This document shows positions 62,401 through 64,000 of a DNA stretch of 64,000 nucleotides, in pieces. The position numbers and the translations under genes were made by a program. The first letter of the stretch is position 1. Each line of letters opens with the position of its first letter. A model generated the notes under the pieces. That model saw only the letters and a list, made by a program, of their open reading frames with translations. It searched no databases and was not told where the DNA came from. Source of the stretch: Oscheius tipulae (taxonomy: Eukaryota; Nematoda; Chromadorea; Rhabditida; Rhabditidae). Where the stretch lies: positions 4,836,001 to 4,900,000 of the forward strand of contig JASJZH010000002.1 of NCBI GenBank assembly GCA_037178975.1. Reading direction: 5' to 3'.

Positions 62401-64000
62401 CCGACAACTGGCAAAAGCTGATTCACTTTGAGTGGGTCTGAAACAGAAGAATGTTAGAACTGTCGAGAAACCCACAAGTAGTGACAGATTCAGTGACGGC
62501 CCTGCTCTTGACACCCTTGTAGACAGTATACAGCTGGAAGACGTATGTCTTTCCAGGAATCAGCTTCGTGAAGGTTAGTGATCTTCTGAATCAAAAGGGT
62601 TACTATAAAATGAGCAACTGACTCTTGGTTCATCTCGATCTTCTTGCTAAAGTTCTTGTTGTTGCCGGAGAAGGTCAACAAGTAGCTGTCGAACCGACCC
62701 TGTTCTGGATCGGACTCTCCAAAATTGATGTTGATGGCTGTCGATGAGATCTGTCCGGGATAGAGAGTCGAGGAGATCAAGGGAGCTGGAACAGCGTTTT
62801 GTACTGGAAGTAGAGACAACTCACGAGTAATCTGATCAATCTCAACAGGCTTTGATCGAAGAGTGAGTTCCGTTGACTGATTTCTAACTATAAACTTGTA
62901 GGCATGAGCCGGTTCGAGCTTTTCGATCACAAGAGGACCATCAGCCGGAGCCTCGACTTCGGTAGAAGATCCTTTTTCCGGCTTGTACTCGACGATGACC
63001 TTGTACAGAGCCGCATTGTTATTGTCTCTGTCCCAGTCCAAGGTGACCTTCGACACGTAAAACTCGTCTGTCTCGACGTGGCTAACTTTCAGGCCTTCTA
63101 CGGATTTTGGTTCTGGAAAAAGAACATAGTTACAACGATAAGAATCTCTTACTCTGAAGGTAGGCCACCCGATGAGCCCACCAGGTTTTGGAAAGTGAAC
63201 CGGCCAGCATACAAAAGGCCCGGAGATCCAGAGTGTGTTCTGGGAGCATCTGAACTCAATTCTGGTTCTAAAAGTGGTGTGGGTTACCTTGATGAGAGCA
63301 TAAGTATCAGATGAGGCGATTGAGAAGGATTTGGGTCGACTCAATGTGAGAATGGTGTAGTTGAGGAAGAAGGCATCGCATTCCGTGCCATCGGGAACAG
63401 CCCAATCCAGTCGTATCATCCCGTCCTCTTCGCTCATCTCAATCTCTCCCGGCTCACCGTATTCCTTCTTCATCTCGTCAAACTGAATCAGATCAGTCTG
63501 CTCGTATTCACCAGCATCGATCTTCTCCGCCTCTTTTCTAACATTGGAAGGAGTTGGAAGGGTGATGGCCGTGGTCTCCTCTCGTGTCGTCAGTTCCGTC
63601 GAAGCTGGCGCTGCTGTCAAAAGAACACTGCTAGTCGTTGTCTCCTCCAACGAATCAGTTGTAAACGACTCAATGAAAACAGTTGTGGCTGATGGCAGTG
63701 GAGAAGACGTTGAAGAAACTGGGACTGTGGTGGCTTCAGTGGTACTTTCAGAAGTCTCTGCCGAGACCTCATAGGAGTAGGAATCTTCTAAGATGGAAAG
63801 TCAAAATATTCAGGAGTACTTACTAGTTTTGGGAGTAGTAGAAGTGGCAAGATCGAAATCGGGTGGCAGAGTACGAACACTGAAAGATTCGGCTGATGAG
63901 GAGTAGTCGTAGACGGCTGAAAATATTTATTGCTTAAGAAATTTCGTAACGCGAGTTCATCGCGACTCCTCTTCCAAGCCCATTCAATGCTCCGTTAGTT

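Overview
The window is nuclear DNA of a compact animal genome, most likely a nematode or a close ecdysozoan relative. Genes are broken by many very short introns (mostly about 30-60 bases, GT...AG, often ending TTTCAG). Distances between genes can be tens of bases or less. Hallmark families fit a nematode: a cuticlin-type ZP protein, two tandem serpentine 7TM receptors, GPI-anchored Ly6-like proteins and a nematode-like acetylcholinesterase. I found no prokaryotic or viral genes. All gene models were spliced by eye.

Layout. 1-2180: an unidentified + strand gene whose 3' exons are clear, ending 23 bases before AP-3 delta (2204-6791, +). 6999-10193: two tandem 7TM receptors (-). 10.7-12.4 kb: three small unrecognised genes. 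12645-15073: cuticlin-like ZP protein (+). 15326-17341: ER protein with thioredoxin-like folds and an HDEL tail (-). 17.5-25.4 kb: four secreted, cysteine-rich, membrane-anchored proteins (-), three of them Ly6-like with GPI tails, around a CLC-2-type chloride channel (19665-23069, +). 25.4-30.9 kb: gene-poor, with one secreted protein (-) and (GA)n tracts. 30891-33638: Dishevelled (+). 33928-35455: F-actin capping protein beta (-). 36511-40271: GMP synthase (+), whose 952-base intron carries a long antisense ORF. 40.8-42.6 kb: Pol III subunit RPC9/CRCP and a zinc-ribbon-like protein (+). 42.6-43.9 kb: an HDEL-tailed secreted protein and a small unknown (-). 44.5-52.0 kb: USP8-like deubiquitinase, SMIM7 and COG4 in tandem (+). 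52.5-53.6 kb: Nse4 of the SMC5/6 complex (-). 55.5-57.9 kb: acetylcholinesterase (+). 58.7-59.5 kb: cysteine-rich secreted protein (+). 59.6-60.95 kb: TTBK/CK1-family kinase (-). 61.4-64.0 kb: 3' part of a fibronectin-III receptor-phosphatase-like ectodomain (-), running off the window.

The most striking organisation is tight gene tandems. The SMIM7 stop and the COG4 start are separated by one base, and the last SMIM7 intron acceptor is also the only nearby place where a COG4 mRNA could begin by trans-splicing. Together with the 23-base gap before AP-3 delta, this suggests polycistronic units with almost no intercistronic DNA. Several genes form functional themes: trafficking (AP-3 delta, COG4, USP8), ER lumen (two HDEL proteins), cell surface and cholinergic biology (AChE, Ly6-like proteins, CLC channel) and signalling (Dishevelled, TTBK, RPTP-like ectodomain).
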